Shown here: piece after piece, positions 45,051 through 53,429 of the stretch | How positions within the stretch are numbered: the first letter of the stretch is position 1 | How the letters are laid out: every line of letters starts with the position of its first letter | From: Epilithonimonas sp. JDS | GTDB taxonomy: Bacteria; Bacteroidota; Bacteroidia; Flavobacteriales; Weeksellaceae | DNA length: 64,000 nt | Reading direction: 5' to 3' | Assembly: GCF_021261315.1 (NCBI RefSeq) | Contig: NZ_JAJSAX010000004.1 | Span: 124,001-188,000 of the forward strand | Position numbers and translations under genes: made by a program | Notes under the pieces: model-generated | Told to the model about the DNA's origin: nothing | What the model saw: the letters and a program-made list of their open reading frames with translations, nothing else | Database searches by the model: none

Positions 45051-45080
45051 TTGAAAATTCAAAAATATTAATTATATTTG
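45051..45080 (+). promoter_or_regulatory. Bacteroidetes promoter of the GbsR operon
   Basis: TTG (45051-45053), 19 bp spacing, then TATATTTG (45073-45080), which fits the TTTG-N19-TAnnTTTG consensus. The ATG at 45105 lies 25 bp after the -7 box; a TTG at 45078 inside the box is rejected as start. Confidence 0.7.
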
Positions 45081-45104
45081 TACAAGAAATCAATCTTTAA
45101 AAAA

Positions 45105-45605
45105 ATGAAACTCGACGAAGCCAAAGAAAAATACATCCAAACTTGGGGAACATTTGCCACCAGTTGGGGAATCAACCGAACAATGGCGCAGGTTCACGCT
45201 TTGCTTCTGGCAGAAGGAAAACCTTTATCAACGGATGAAGTGATGGAAATGCTCCAAATCTCACGAGGCAATGCGAATATGAATCTCCGGGCTTTGATGG
45301 ATTGGGGAATTGTAAAAAAAGAGTTTGTGAAAGGGGATAGGAAGGAATATTTCATCGCTGAAAAAGATGTCTGGTTTCTTTTTAAACAAATCACGAAAGA
45401 ACGCAGAAAACGAGAAATAGAACCAGTTGTAGCTTTTTTGGAAGAACTGAAAAATGTAGAAGATGATTCCGATGAAGCCAAAGAATTTATCAAACTGATG
45501 GACGATTTCGGAAACGTGACCAACAAGATCAACAATATTATGGACCTGGCTATAAAAAGCGATGACCATTGGCTGGTAGGAAAGATTACCAACTTGTTAA
45601 AATAG
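45105..45605 (+). CDS. GbsR/MarR-type transcriptional regulator
   Basis: 166 residues from MKLDEAKEKYIQTWG. A winged helix (about 20-95) has TMAQVHALLLAEGKPLSTDEV, LQISRGNANMNLRAL (recognition helix) and GIVKKEFVKGDRKEYF (wing); a helical dimerisation tail with DDFGNVTNKINNIMDLA follows. This is the GbsR family (betaine/osmotic or membrane-related repressors). It heads a run of forward genes up to 48698 which it may control. Confidence 0.85.
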   Translation: MKLDEAKEKYIQTWGTFATSWGINRTMAQVHALLLAEGKPLSTDEVMEMLQISRGNANMNLRALMDWGIVKKEFVKGDRKEYFIAEKDVWFLFKQITKERRKREIEPVVAFLEELKNVEDDSDEAKEFIKLMDDFGNVTNKINNIMDLAIKSDDHWLVGKITNLLK

Positions 45606-45679
45606 AAGGGACATCATTTTCCTTTTTTATTTCAAATTAAGTTTCAAAAATTACTGAAAATATAAAAATATTAATAATT

Positions 45680-46084
45680 ATGAAAACACTTTTAAGACAA
45701 GAATTTAAAATTCAATGTATTACTGTCGGATTATTTCTATTCAGTTTTCTACTTATTAAGTTTATTGATGACGATGTAATTGCTAAAATAATTATTTCTG
45801 AATTCTTTCTCATTGCTGTTGTACAATACAGTTTTAATATTATAAAATTCATTTCGAAAGAATATGTTAAAACTGACTCAAGACGTGTGTATATTTTCCT
45901 TGCCAGCTATGTAGTGATTGGGTTTTTATTATTAATTATTTTTTCAATCTTTAATATTAATAAAGGTAGTCTTTCACTTAAAAACTTATTTGAATTGATC
46001 GTAATGTCTTGGGTAGTGATTTCTCCGATACTTATTATTCAATCTCTATTTATCAGTCATTTTGATACAGAAAACAAATTATGA
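45680..46084 (+). CDS. Membrane protein, four segments, unknown
   Basis: 134 residues with four hydrophobic segments (CITVGLFLFSFLLIKFI, IIISEFFLIAVVQYSF, VYIFLASYVVIGFLLLIIF, LIVMSWVVISPILIIQSLF). No motif is recognised. It overlaps the following 27-codon ORF by ATGA, hinting at a coupled small protein. Confidence 0.65.
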   Translation: MKTLLRQEFKIQCITVGLFLFSFLLIKFIDDDVIAKIIISEFFLIAVVQYSFNIIKFISKEYVKTDSRRVYIFLASYVVIGFLLLIIFSIFNINKGSLSLKNLFELIVMSWVVISPILIIQSLFISHFDTENKL

Positions 46085-46164
46085 AGAATCTAATATTTAA
46101 AATCATAATGTTCTTTCTTTTCAGAAACAATAAAAGAACAAAAGCCGATTTTCTGAATTTGTAA
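46081..46164 (+). CDS. Possible 27-residue small protein, translationally coupled
   Basis: MKNLIFKIIMFFLFRNNKR, then a short polar tail; the ATG overlaps the previous stop (ATGA). The hydrophobic N-terminus with a basic middle would suit a tiny membrane peptide. Only position and composition support it. Confidence 0.35.
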   Translation: MKNLIFKIIMFFLFRNNKRTKADFLNL

Positions 46165-46185
46165 TTAATTCTAAAACCCAACACA

Positions 46186-46548
46186 ATGAAAACTCTACAA
46201 AACCACATCCTCATATACGACAACGATTGTCCAATGTGTAATGTTTATTCCAAAGGATTTATAAAAAGCGGAATGCTTGATGAGAATGGAAGGGAAGCCT
46301 TCTCAGAAATCTCTCCAGAGATCAAAAATAAGATTGATTTTCACCGTTCAAAAAACGAAATAGCATTGATCAATACTAAAGAAAATAAAGTTATTTATGG
46401 ATTAGAAAGTCTTTTAACTATTATAGGAAATTCTTTCCCGACGTTAGAAAAAATTGCCATAACAAAACCTTTGTATTGGTTTTTTCAAAGACTTTATAAG
46501 TTCGTTTCTTACAACAGAAAACAAATCATTCTTCCGCAAAAGATTTGA
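46186..46548 (+). CDS. DCC-family (DUF393) thiol-disulfide-like protein
   Basis: 120 residues. It starts with ILIYDNDCPMCNVYSKGF, the DxxCxxC signature of DUF393 (Cys15 and Cys18), with a thioredoxin-like fold. It is predicted to have redox activity; the substrate is unknown. The next gene begins with a TTG that overlaps its stop, suggesting translational coupling with a membrane partner, as is common for DCC proteins. Confidence 0.82.
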   Translation: MKTLQNHILIYDNDCPMCNVYSKGFIKSGMLDENGREAFSEISPEIKNKIDFHRSKNEIALINTKENKVIYGLESLLTIIGNSFPTLEKIAITKPLYWFFQRLYKFVSYNRKQIILPQKI

Positions 46549-47006
46549 CAAAGGACAATTGCGTTCCGGATTTCAATCTCAAATACAGACTTTTTTATAT
46601 TTCATTTGTTTTAATTTTTTCCGCTTATGTTTTGGGATTTTACAATCAACGTTTGTTTCCGGATTTCAAAAATAATTTTGGATTGGAGTTTTTCATTTGT
46701 TGTATGCAAATCGTTTGGCAGAGCTTGTTTATGGGAATTTATCTCAAAGACAGAATTTGGGATTATCTCGGGAATATGATGACGATCTCTTTGATTGGAA
46801 CACTACTTTTAATTCCAACTTTATTCTTTCATTTTAATCAGATTTTCTATTTCATTTACTTCGGAATTGTAGTTTTCATTATGTTTTTGGAACATTTGAG
46901 ACGATGCAGAATGTTGAGATTCGGGATTGTCCCGACGATTTCCTGGATGATTTTCCGACTCACTTTCGGAGCAGTTCTTTTATTAAAAATACATCTCGCA
47001 GATTAA
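46545..47006 (+). CDS. Membrane protein coupled to the DCC protein
   Basis: 153 residues with about four membrane segments (FYISFVLIFSAYVLGF, LEFFICCMQIVWQSLFMGIYL, MMTISLIGTLLLIPTLFF, IYFGIVVFIMFLEHL). The start is TTG overlapping the DCC stop. No family is recognised; similar membrane partners accompany DUF393 genes elsewhere. Confidence 0.65.
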   Translation: MTKDNCVPDFNLKYRLFYISFVLIFSAYVLGFYNQRLFPDFKNNFGLEFFICCMQIVWQSLFMGIYLKDRIWDYLGNMMTISLIGTLLLIPTLFFHFNQIFYFIYFGIVVFIMFLEHLRRCRMLRFGIVPTISWMIFRLTFGAVLLLKIHLAD

Positions 47007-47078
47007 GCAAATTAATTTGATTTTAAGTTGTAAATCTGTTCAATCAGCTTAATCTACAAGAATTAAAAATTAAACGAA

Positions 47079-47792
47079 ATGAAATTCCTAACAGCAGAAT
47101 GGCGAAAACTGGCCATCATCAATTACGAAATAGATCCAGAAGTTCTAAAACCGTATTTACCGAAAGGAACTCAACTTGATTTTCACAAAGGAAAATGCCT
47201 GGTAAGTCTCGTTGGATTTATGTTTTTGAATACAAAACTTCTTGGAATTTCCGTTCCATTTCATAAAAATTTTGAAGAAGTTAATTTGAGATTTTATGTA
47301 AAAAAATTGGAAAAAGGAATTTGGAAAAGAGGCGTTGTCTTTATCAAGGAAATTGTTCCTAAAAATGTTTTGAGTTTGGTTGCCAACACATTTTATAATG
47401 AGAATTATTGGACTTTGCCAATGTCACACTCAATTATTGAATCCGATAATGAAATTTCAGTTTCTTACAGCTGGCAAACTTCAAGACTGAATAAAATGAC
47501 TTTAAAAGCTGACAATATTCAGGGAGAAATGATTGACGGTTCTGATTTCGAATTCATTACCGAACATTATTTTGGGTTTACCAAAAACGAAATTCAAACT
47601 TCTGAGTACGAAGTTAAGCATCCAAAATGGAATTTCTATGATGTCAAAAATTATGAAATAAAAGTAGATTTCAAAGAAAATTATGGAATTGATTTTATTG
47701 TTTTGAATAATGCAAAACCAATATCAATAATGCTTGCAGAAGGTTCTGAGATTGAAGTTCATACAAAGAAGAGTTTAGAATTTGCTATTTAA
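47079..47792 (+). CDS. DUF2071 (YqjF-like) protein
   Basis: 237 residues, beta-rich and soluble. It begins MKFLTAEWRKLAIINYEID and includes LVSLVGFMFLNTKLLGISVPFHKNFEEVNLRFYVK (shown in part: FHKNFEEVNLRFYVK), as in DUF2071, whose members have an acetoacetate-decarboxylase-like fold. Biochemical role unknown. It lies between the DCC pair and the TIGR01777 epimerase, an association seen often in Flavobacteriia. Confidence 0.8.
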   Translation: MKFLTAEWRKLAIINYEIDPEVLKPYLPKGTQLDFHKGKCLVSLVGFMFLNTKLLGISVPFHKNFEEVNLRFYVKKLEKGIWKRGVVFIKEIVPKNVLSLVANTFYNENYWTLPMSHSIIESDNEISVSYSWQTSRLNKMTLKADNIQGEMIDGSDFEFITEHYFGFTKNEIQTSEYEVKHPKWNFYDVKNYEIKVDFKENYGIDFIVLNNAKPISIMLAEGSEIEVHTKKSLEFAI

Positions 47793-47807
47793 TTTAAAAT
47801 TAAACAA

Positions 47808-48698
47808 ATGAAAATAATCATCACAGCCGGAACTGGTTTTCTGGGCAAAAACTTAGAACATTATTTCATCAACAAAAATCACAAAGTCAAAATCCTGACC
47901 CGAAATCCAAAACGTGAAAACGAAATCTTCTGGGACGCAAAAACTTTAGGAAATTGGAAAACCGAATTAGAAAACGCAGACGTGCTTATCAATCTTGCAG
48001 GAAAATCTGTGGATTGCAGATACAACGAGAAGAACAAGAAAGAAATCTATGATTCCAGGATCTATTCCACAAAAGTACTTCAGCAAGCCATTGACGAATG
48101 TCAAAATCTACCAAAAATTTGGCTGAATGCAAGTTCTGCAACAATTTACACCCATTCAGAAATCCATCTCAATACGGAGAAAAATGGAATCATCGGCGAT
48201 GATTTCTCAATGAATATTTGTAAATCCTGGGAAAAAGAATTCTTCAAAGTTGAAAATCAAAATATCAGAAAAGTGGCGCTCAGAACTTCCATTGTTTTAG
48301 GAAAAAATGGCGGCGCTTTTCCAAAATTTAAACAAATCTCAAAACTCGGTTTAGGCGGAAAACAAGGTAGAGGAAATCAAATGATGAGCTGGATTCATAT
48401 TGATGATTTCTGCGAAGCCGTTAACTTCATTATTGAAAATGAATACTTAAAAGGTTCAATTAATATCACAGCACCAAAACCTTTATCAAATATAGAAATG
48501 ATGAAGCAACTTCGTAAGAAAATCAAAATTCCATTCGGGATTCCAAGTCCGGTTTGGTTATTGGAAATTGCAGCAATCTTCATCAAAACAGAAACTGAAT
48601 TGATGCTGAAAAGCCGAAATGTTTATCCAGAAATTTTATTGGAAAATGGATTTCAGTTTCAATATAATAACTTTGAAAAAGCATTAGACAAGCTATAA
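47808..48698 (+). CDS. TIGR01777-family SDR epimerase (YfcH/SDR39U1-like)
   Basis: 296 residues. The Rossmann N-terminus is IIITAGTGFLGKNLEHYF, with Ala in place of the usual Gly before the GTGFLG core. NLAGKSVDCRY and WLNASSATIYTHSE give the catalytic Ser/Tyr region, and RTSIVLGKNGGAFPKF and SWIHIDDFCEAV follow. The C-terminal DUF1731 domain (KKIKIPFGIPSPVWLLEI) is present. Nucleoside-diphosphate sugar epimerase-like; substrate unknown. Last gene of the GbsR-headed run, ending at a palindromic repeat. Confidence 0.88.
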   Translation: MKIIITAGTGFLGKNLEHYFINKNHKVKILTRNPKRENEIFWDAKTLGNWKTELENADVLINLAGKSVDCRYNEKNKKEIYDSRIYSTKVLQQAIDECQNLPKIWLNASSATIYTHSEIHLNTEKNGIIGDDFSMNICKSWEKEFFKVENQNIRKVALRTSIVLGKNGGAFPKFKQISKLGLGGKQGRGNQMMSWIHIDDFCEAVNFIIENEYLKGSINITAPKPLSNIEMMKQLRKKIKIPFGIPSPVWLLEIAAIFIKTETELMLKSRNVYPEILLENGFQFQYNNFEKALDKL

Positions 48699-48767
48699 CT
48701 TCGACTCCGCTCAGTGTGACAAATCTAATATTTTTATTTACCGATGTCAGTCTGAGCGGAGTCGAAG
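48699..48767. repeat. Palindromic repeat element (CTTCGACTCCGCTCAG type)
   Basis: CTTCGACTCCGCTCAG (48699-48714) pairs perfectly with CTGAGCGGAGTCGAAG (48752-48767), with a second pairing GTGACA/TGTCA inside. It begins one base after the epimerase stop. It is much richer in GC than its surroundings and matches a repeat I recall as common between genes of Flavobacterium and Chryseobacterium. It can also act as terminator. Confidence 0.7.
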
Positions 48768-48890
48768 ACTTTCAATTCAATAACTAATTTCAAAACTTTG
48801 GAAGCTGACTTTCAAAGTTTTTTCTTAAATTTTCAAAAATATTTCCAACCTTTTTTAAACTCTTGCATCTTTCCTTATAAACGCCAGAAT

Positions 48891-49415
48891 ATGGAACACG
48901 AATTATACATAAGATGCAAAAATAAAGACCGCAATGCACAGCGGAAACTTTATGAAGAATATGCAGGTCGATTCTTCTCAACCTGCAAACGTTACCTGAA
49001 AAACGACGAAGACGCGGAAGAAGTTTTAGCGGATTCTTTCTTTCTGATTTTCACAAAACTTGACCAATTGAAGGAATTGCAGGTTTTTGATGCTTGGGCA
49101 AAGAAAATCGTTGTGAATCAATGTCTTCAGAAACTTCGCAAGAAACAACCGTTTTCGATTTCAATTGAAGAGAATTTTGTGGATTTGGCAGAAGCTGAAC
49201 CAGAAAATATTTCGGAGGAAAGAGGAATTTTATCACTTCTCAATTTTCTACCCGAAGGTTGCCGTACGATTTTCAATCTGTTTGCGATGGAAGGTTATCC
49301 GCACAAAGAGATTGCGCAAATGCTTTCTATATCGGAAGGCACGTCCAAATCTCAGGTGAATTTCGCTCGCAAAAAATTGCAGGAACTGGTGAAACTTCAA
49401 ACAATTAATTCTTAA
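48891..49415 (+). CDS. ECF-type RNA polymerase sigma-70 factor
   Basis: 174 residues from MEHELYIRCKNKD; the frame is open further upstream but that part is not family-like. Region 2: NAQRKLYEEYAGRFFSTCKRY and DAEEVLADSFFLIFTKLDQL. Region 4: FLPEGCRTIFNLFAMEGYPHKEIAQML (shown in part: GYPHKEIAQMLSISEGTSKS). It is followed after 11 bp by a protein with an anti-sigma-like N-terminus, the usual sigma/anti-sigma order. Confidence 0.9.
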   Translation: MEHELYIRCKNKDRNAQRKLYEEYAGRFFSTCKRYLKNDEDAEEVLADSFFLIFTKLDQLKELQVFDAWAKKIVVNQCLQKLRKKQPFSISIEENFVDLAEAEPENISEERGILSLLNFLPEGCRTIFNLFAMEGYPHKEIAQMLSISEGTSKSQVNFARKKLQELVKLQTINS

Positions 49416-49426
49416 AGTTTAAAAAA

Positions 49427-51868
49427 ATGGAAAATCAAGATATCGATAAAATGTTCAGCGAAGCCGGAAAATCTGCGGAAGAAACACCGACTTTCCCAAA
49501 TTTCGAAAAAGTGTGGCAAAATGTTGAAAATAAATTAGATAAAAAAGAACAGAAGAAAAGAATAATTCCACTTTGGTTGCCTTACGGAATGGTTGCTGGT
49601 TTGGCTTTGACCTTTGGCGTATTATATTTTGTGAATGATAAAGACACGAAAATAGAACCTCAAATCGCATCAAACGATTACGGAAAACCTGTCAATCAAA
49701 ACAAGATATTGGAAACGCCGGAAAACGTTGAGAACATCAACAGAACTTTCAAAGAGAATTTGAAAAGTAATCCCGTGAATACTTCCGAAAATGGAAAGGA
49801 GATTTTTGCTCATCACGATGCAGAAGGTCAAAAGGAAATTTCTTTGCCTCCAATTCCCAGGTCAGAAGGAATAGCTTCTATTTCACCTCCTCAAATAGTC
49901 GTGAATGAAGTGAGAGAAGAGATTAGCGGTCCTCCAGCTGAATCAAATTATATATATTCTGAAAAATCACAAGATATCGAAGGTGTTGTTGTGACTGCAA
50001 TGGGAATCAAAAGAGAGCAGAAAAGTCTGGGTTACTCATCAACAGTTGTGAATAAAAATTCGATGAATAAAAAAGAGAAATCTTATTCACCGCCAGCTCC
50101 GCCACCAGCAACGGGAAAAGTGATGACTCAAGCGTATGTTGACCAAGTTTTGAACGGACGCGTTGCTGGACTTCAGATCGCTCCTGCAAATCCTGGAAAT
50201 TCGCCACAATTGATGATTCGAGGTATTGCTTCATTGACTTCGAACAATCAACCTTTGTATGTGATTGATGGGATTCCATATCAAACTGCAAATCTTGAGA
50301 ATATTAATCCTAAAAAAATAAAGGATGTTCAAATTTTGAAAGATGCTGCTGCAATTTCACTCTATGGAACACGTGGAAGTAATGGTGTAATTATCATTAA
50401 AACTAAAGGTTTATCCAAAGATGAAATCAAATATTTGAATAATTCACAACCTGTTCAAAATCAGGAATCTTACGACGAGTGGAAGGAAAATCAATTCGAA
50501 TCCGCAAAAGCCAATCCACTTTCGACATTTTCAATTGATATAGATAATGCGTCATATTCCAATGTTCGAAGAATGATAAATAACGGACAAAAAGTGGACA
50601 AAAATGCTGTGAGAATCGAGGAAATGATTAATTATTTCAAGTACGATTATCCTCAGCCACAAAGCAATCAGCCATTTTCCATCAATACAGAATACAATGA
50701 TTCGCCTTGGAATCCAAAACATAAACTTTTGAAAATCGGTTTGCAAGGTAAAACTGTGAACGATAAAGAATTACCAGCTTCAAATTTGGTTTTCCTAATC
50801 GATGTTTCCGGTTCGATGAATGAGCAGAATAAATTGCCGTTGCTGAAAACCTCGTTCAAAATCTTGCTGGATAAACTTCGTCCACAAGATAAAGTGGCAA
50901 TCGTCACTTATGCGGGAAGCGCAGGCGTAGTTTTGGAACCGACGTCTGCTAAAAATAAGGAGGAAATCCTGACAGCTTTGGAAAATCTGAGCGCTGGCGG
51001 AAGTACTGCTGGCGGTCAAGGAATTGAATTGGCTTACAAATTAGCGCAGGAAAATTTAGTTAAAAAAGGAAATAACCGTGTGATTCTCGCAACAGATGGT
51101 GATTTCAATGTTGGTGTTTCTGATAATTCTGAACTTCAAAAGTTGATTGAGGAGAAGAGAAAATCTGGAATTTACCTCACTTGTCTTGGTTTCGGAATGG
51201 GAAATTACAAGGACAATCGTCTGGAAATGCTGGCTGACAAAGGCAACGGAAATTACGCTTACATCGATAATATGCAGGAATCTAATAAATTTCTTGGGAA
51301 AGAATTTGCCGGAAGTATGTATGCGATCGCGAAAGATGTGAAGATTCAAATTGAGTTTAATCCAAAGTTTGTAAAATCTTATCGATTAATTGGTTATGAA
51401 AATCGAAAATTAAAAAATGAAGATTTTAAAAATGATAAAATCGATGCGGGAGAATTGGGAATTGGTCATACGGTGACAGCGATTTATGAAGTTATTCCGG
51501 TTGGTTCAGATTCCGAATTCAGTCCGCAAGATGTTGATTTAAAATATTCTAAGACCGATTCTAAAAATGAATTTGGAGACGAATTGGCAACGGTGAAATT
51601 CCGGTACAAAAATCCGGATGAAGATGTAAGTAAAGAATTAATTCAGACTATCAAAGATTCTAAAAATCAATTAAATAACGCTTCTCCAGATTTCAAATTT
51701 GCATCGTCTGTGGCTTGGTTTGGTTTGGTTTTAAGACAATCCGAATTCATCAAAGATAAAGACCTCGATAAAATCATCAATCTTTCAAGACAAGGAAAAT
51801 CGAATGATGAGAATGGTTACCGCTCAGAATTCATCCGACTGATTGAAAGCTACAAGCAGATAAAGTAA
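49427..51868 (+). CDS. Composite anti-sigma-like / TonB-plug / von Willebrand A-domain protein
   Basis: 813 residues. Residues 1-45 are cytoplasmic and resemble an anti-sigma N-terminus; 46-69 form a membrane segment. Residues 185-328 match a SusC-type TonB plug: VVVTAMGIKREQKSLGY, VLNGRVAGLQIAPANPG, YVIDGIPYQ, LKDAAAISLYGTRGSNG. Residues about 361-450 are the YfbK-type vWF N-terminal domain, and from 454 a vWA domain with the MIDAS LIDVSGSMNE (Asp459, Ser461, Ser463) is followed by a DUF3520-like C-terminus. The plug has no barrel, so it is a borrowed interaction module. Probably periplasmic, signalling to the ECF sigma factor encoded just upstream (inference). Confidence 0.85.
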   Translation: MENQDIDKMFSEAGKSAEETPTFPNFEKVWQNVENKLDKKEQKKRIIPLWLPYGMVAGLALTFGVLYFVNDKDTKIEPQIASNDYGKPVNQNKILETPENVENINRTFKENLKSNPVNTSENGKEIFAHHDAEGQKEISLPPIPRSEGIASISPPQIVVNEVREEISGPPAESNYIYSEKSQDIEGVVVTAMGIKREQKSLGYSSTVVNKNSMNKKEKSYSPPAPPPATGKVMTQAYVDQVLNGRVAGLQIAPANPGNSPQLMIRGIASLTSNNQPLYVIDGIPYQTANLENINPKKIKDVQILKDAAAISLYGTRGSNGVIIIKTKGLSKDEIKYLNNSQPVQNQESYDEWKENQFESAKANPLSTFSIDIDNASYSNVRRMINNGQKVDKNAVRIEEMINYFKYDYPQPQSNQPFSINTEYNDSPWNPKHKLLKIGLQGKTVNDKELPASNLVFLIDVSGSMNEQNKLPLLKTSFKILLDKLRPQDKVAIVTYAGSAGVVLEPTSAKNKEEILTALENLSAGGSTAGGQGIELAYKLAQENLVKKGNNRVILATDGDFNVGVSDNSELQKLIEEKRKSGIYLTCLGFGMGNYKDNRLEMLADKGNGNYAYIDNMQESNKFLGKEFAGSMYAIAKDVKIQIEFNPKFVKSYRLIGYENRKLKNEDFKNDKIDAGELGIGHTVTAIYEVIPVGSDSEFSPQDVDLKYSKTDSKNEFGDELATVKFRYKNPDEDVSKELIQTIKDSKNQLNNASPDFKFASSVAWFGLVLRQSEFIKDKDLDKIINLSRQGKSNDENGYRSEFIRLIESYKQIK

Positions 51869-51890
51869 ACTTCGCAATATTAAATTTTTG

Positions 51891-51916
51891 AAAAGCAACT
51901 CCAAGAGTTGCTTTTT
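51891..51916 (+). terminator. Terminator after the vWA gene
   Basis: AAAAGCAACTC (51891-51901) pairs with GAGTTGCTTTT (51905-51915) around a 3-nt loop and ends in Ts. It separates the sigma/vWA operon from lpd. Confidence 0.85.
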
Positions 51917-51971
51917 GTCATACGATGCTTTCAATAATTTTCCGTAAATTCGCTAAAATTTTTTAATCACA

Positions 51972-53363
51972 ATGAATTACGATATTATTGTTATTGGAAG
52001 TGGACCTGGCGGTTATGTGACTGCAATCAGAGCTGCTCAATTGGGTTTCAAAACAGCCATCATCGAAAAAGAAAATCTTGGCGGAATCTGCCTCAACTGG
52101 GGTTGTATCCCAACTAAAGCGTTGTTGAAATCTGCTCACGTTTTCAATTATCTGAAGCACGCCGAAGACTATGGTCTTAACAAAGTGGAAAATCCAGGCT
52201 TCGATTTTTCAAAAGTTATCCAAAGAAGTAGAGGTGTGGCTTCGAAAATGAGCGGTGGAATTTCTTTCTTGATGAAGAAAAACAAAATCGATGTCATTAT
52301 GGGAACTGCCACTGTAAAAGCGGGTAAAAAAGTGAACGTTGTAGATGCTGAAGGAAAATCAACTGAATATTCCGGAACCAACATCATTATCGCAACTGGA
52401 GCGCGTTCCAGAGAATTGCCAAACCTTCCTCAAGATGGTAAAAAAGTAATCGGATACAGACAGGCATTGTCTCTTCCTGAGCAACCAAAATCTATGATTG
52501 TTGTAGGTTCTGGCGCTATCGGAATTGAGTTTGCTGATTTTTATAACGCAATGGGAACCAAAGTGACTGTTGTAGAATTCTTGCCAAACATCGTTCCTTT
52601 GGAGGATGAAGAAGTTTCAAAACACGTGGAGAAATCTCTTAAAAAATCAGGGATTGAAATTATGACCAACGCTTCTGTAGAATCTGTGGATACTTCAGGA
52701 AACGGCGTGAAAGCTAGCGTGAAAACAGCTACTGGAAATATTACTTTGGAGGCCGACATCTTGCTTTCTGCAGTTGGAATTGCTTCAAACGTAGAAGGAA
52801 TCGGACTTGAAGCAGTTGGAATCAAAACTGAAAAAGGAAAAGTTTTGGTTAACGAATGGTACGAAACTTCTGTTCCAGGATATTATGCCATTGGTGACAT
52901 CATCCCAACTCAGGCTTTGGCTCACGTGGCTTCTGCAGAGGGAATCACTTGCGTTGAGAAAATCAAAGGTCTTCACGTAGAAGCTATCGATTACGGAAAT
53001 ATTCCAGGTTGTACCTATTGTCATCCGGAAATTGCTTCTGTTGGTTTGACTGAAAAGCAAGCGAAAGAAAAAGGTTACGAAATCAAAGTTGGTAAATTCC
53101 CATTCTCAGCATCTGGAAAAGCTACGGCTAATGGTGATGTTGATGGATTTATCAAAGTGATTTTTGATGCTAAATATGGCGAGTGGCTTGGTTGTCATAT
53201 GGTTGGTGACGGTGTTACTGATATGATTGCTGAAGCTGTGGTTGCGAGAAAACTAGAAACGACAGGACACGAAGTTCTTAAATCTATCCACCCGCACCCA
53301 ACAATCTCTGAAGCTGTGATGGAAGCTGTAGCTGCTGCTTACGGCGAGGTGATTCATATTTAA
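51972..53363 (+). CDS. lpdA: Dihydrolipoyl dehydrogenase (E3)
   Basis: 463 residues: FAD motif VIGSGPGGYVTAIRAAQLG (8-26), redox disulfide GGICLNWGCIPTK (Cys40, Cys45), NAD motif VVGSGAIGIEFADFY (about 177-191) and the C-terminal dimer motif HPHPTISEAVMEA with the catalytic His. It reoxidises lipoyl groups of 2-oxoacid dehydrogenase and glycine cleavage complexes. The E1 fusion 7.5 kb upstream is a likely user. Monocistronic between two terminators. Confidence 0.96.
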   Translation: MNYDIIVIGSGPGGYVTAIRAAQLGFKTAIIEKENLGGICLNWGCIPTKALLKSAHVFNYLKHAEDYGLNKVENPGFDFSKVIQRSRGVASKMSGGISFLMKKNKIDVIMGTATVKAGKKVNVVDAEGKSTEYSGTNIIIATGARSRELPNLPQDGKKVIGYRQALSLPEQPKSMIVVGSGAIGIEFADFYNAMGTKVTVVEFLPNIVPLEDEEVSKHVEKSLKKSGIEIMTNASVESVDTSGNGVKASVKTATGNITLEADILLSAVGIASNVEGIGLEAVGIKTEKGKVLVNEWYETSVPGYYAIGDIIPTQALAHVASAEGITCVEKIKGLHVEAIDYGNIPGCTYCHPEIASVGLTEKQAKEKGYEIKVGKFPFSASGKATANGDVDGFIKVIFDAKYGEWLGCHMVGDGVTDMIAEAVVARKLETTGHEVLKSIHPHPTISEAVMEAVAAAYGEVIHI

Positions 53364-53387
53364 TAAGAATAACATAATATTCATATA

Positions 53388-53417
53388 TAAAAACCGCAGA
53401 TTTTTCTGCGGTTTTTT
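53388..53417 (+). terminator. Terminator of lpd
   Basis: AAACCGCAGA (53391-53400) pairs with TCTGCGGTTT (53405-53414) around a TTTT loop, followed by Ts. The patatin gene begins 13 bp downstream. Confidence 0.9.
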
Positions 53418-53429
53418 TAATTTTACGTA

